The notes below the pieces were generated by a model, which made no database searches, was not told the DNA's origin, and saw only the letters and a list, made by a program, of their open reading frames with translations. From contig NC_051440.1 in assembly GCF_001649575.2 (NCBI RefSeq), forward strand, positions 24,455,813 to 24,519,812: DNA of 64,000 nucleotides, given 5' to 3'. Below, in pieces: positions 62,700-64,000 of this stretch. Made by a program: the position numbers and the translations under genes. Position 1 is the stretch's first letter. Each line of letters begins with the position of its first letter. The DNA is from Kryptolebias marmoratus (Eukaryota; Chordata; Actinopteri; Cyprinodontiformes; Rivulidae).

Positions 62700-63949
62700 G
62701 TCAAAAATATTGAATAAATAAAGAAATGGTTGGCAGTAACTGTTCTGACTGTGCACGCTGCAGTGCACGCCTCTTCCATCTAAAATGGTGGTGCCAAAAA
62801 TACAACAAAGACTGCAGGTGAATCCAAGAGAAGAAAAGGATGTTTGTTTTGTGAAAACAGTGTGAGGAGACCTGCTTCTATTAACACATGGGTAAATCCT
62901 TGAGAAATCCTTTAAACTATGCTTCTGCTTCTTGTCTTTTAAATAATCCATAAATTAATTGGTGCATCATCACCACCTATGGCTGCAGTGAAAACTGTTC
63001 ACCCTTGAGAGGAACGTTTTGGTGCAGCTGAACATCAACACAAACGGTTGCTTGCAGGATGTAAAAAAAGCAAGAACTACTATGTTTCCAGCTTAAACAA
63101 GAGGCATCATGTGCACCCTACAGCACCTAAGGTTTAATTTGGCCTTTTGTTTTTGAAAAGCATAGCAAAGATAAAGCTTTATTGTCTTTGGCTTCATTAA
63201 ATATAAAGCTTGTTTTGCAAAACAAGCTTAAAAAGTTAAGCCCAAAACCCATTAAAACTAAAGTCAACCACTTAAAATAGGAATTGCCATTTCAGAACTT
63301 TGTCCAGCTTTCATTGTTCAATTCTCCTTTGCAATTCATGTGAGCTTATTGGGTTATTAGTTTGCTGCACAGGGGGGCTCCAGCTCTCATCCTTTCTGTC
63401 AGAGCAAACACTGTTCACCACAGAGGGCTTTTCAATTGATCCACTCACAAACTGATTTAATTAAGCCCTTGTTGCAGCCGGGCATGGCCTCACATAATCA
63501 GCTCCATATTGTCAGAACAGTTCAGGGAAATGGTATCAGCTGCTATTAAACAGAGATGTCATGCCAAAATGGCAAGGATATTTTGGCAGCTCCTTCACAA
63601 TCTTTTATTTTATCAGAGATCCAGATATGGGCTGCAATAGAATCTATTGACAATTCAGCTGGAGGAAGTAGCTGAATATTTTCAAATTTAAATCACAAAC
63701 AGTGTTTAAAATGCATAAAACTTGTTAAATATTTTCCTGATCTCTCAAGTGCACCCTAATAATAACCAAATGACACACTGTGTATCCATTTTGCTTAATT
63801 ATGTGTGGTGATTGGTGGTTTGTGTGTGTGTGAGCACTTCCTGGTGGGCGTCTCCTGAGCTGGTGACGGACGCCTCATCACCACTCCTCTCACACCTGTG
63901 GCTGATCAAGCTGATGGGACTTGGAGGAGTACTTAAGGCTGCAGTGAGG
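62700..63949. other. Intergenic interval near the right edge
   Basis: No gene supported. A short inverted pair (AAAGCTTGTTTTGC / GCAAAACAAGCTT, 63,206-63,230) and a TG-rich stretch at about 63,815-63,830 are the only structures noted. Confidence 0.4.
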
Positions 63950-64000
63950 ACTAGGGATGGGCAGATGAAGCCTCATTGGGTCTATGGCACATTTCCCAAA
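63950..64000. mobile_element. Possible hAT-like terminus cut by the window edge
   Basis: TAGGGATGGGCAGATGAAGC, then CTCATTGGG and CATTTCCCAAA, resemble the start of a common fish hAT-type non-autonomous element. The element would extend past the right edge, so nothing can be confirmed. Confidence 0.3.

Overview
The window looks like nuclear DNA of a percomorph-type teleost fish. It is AT-rich and intron-rich, with vertebrate GT/AG splice sites, many degraded teleost transposon fragments and one clearly recognisable vertebrate gene. All firmly supported genes lie on the minus strand in the left 29 kb.

Region 1 (about 1-11,050): the 5' part of an NCC-type Na-Cl cotransporter gene of the SLC12A3/SLC12A10 clade. 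I placed 19 coding exons with matching splice phases, from the start codon at 10,822 to an exon ending at 39. They encode about 784 residues: the regulatory N-terminus, all 12 membrane segments and the first part of the cytosolic C-terminal domain. The last roughly 230 codons lie beyond the left edge. Its second intron (7,177-9,805) carries a degenerate LINE reverse-transcriptase fragment and other repeats.

Region 2 (about 13,000-29,000): a tandem array of three unrecognised paralogous genes, called A, B and C here (13,772-18,709; 22,118-23,551; 27,500-28,648). Each has a tiny start exon (23 or 26 nt), a short signal-peptide exon and one large exon coding for a low-complexity secreted protein (979, 395 and 314 aa as modelled). 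All three share intron phases (2, then 1), a related leader peptide, a short strand-like motif ending in [IVF]-P and a conserved block 200-290 bp upstream of the ATG. The large exons have otherwise diverged almost completely. A holds a 57-bp (19-aa) repeat array and an internal domain duplication, B is Gln/His/Pro-rich, and C holds eight near-identical 39-bp (13-aa) His/Pro repeats. This cluster is the best candidate here for an undescribed system: a fast-evolving family of secreted structural or metal-binding proteins.

Region 3 (about 29,000-64,000): mostly gene-poor. It holds many copies of one dispersed repeat ending in a small hairpin, a DNA-transposon relic with inverted ends (34,889-35,676), LINE and SINE-like fragments, a possible solo LTR and microsatellites. 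Four short plus-strand segments have good splice signals and open frames (30,578; 41,219; 46,686; 58,048) and could be exons of an unrecognised gene, but this is weak evidence. No tRNA, rRNA or CRISPR array was seen.
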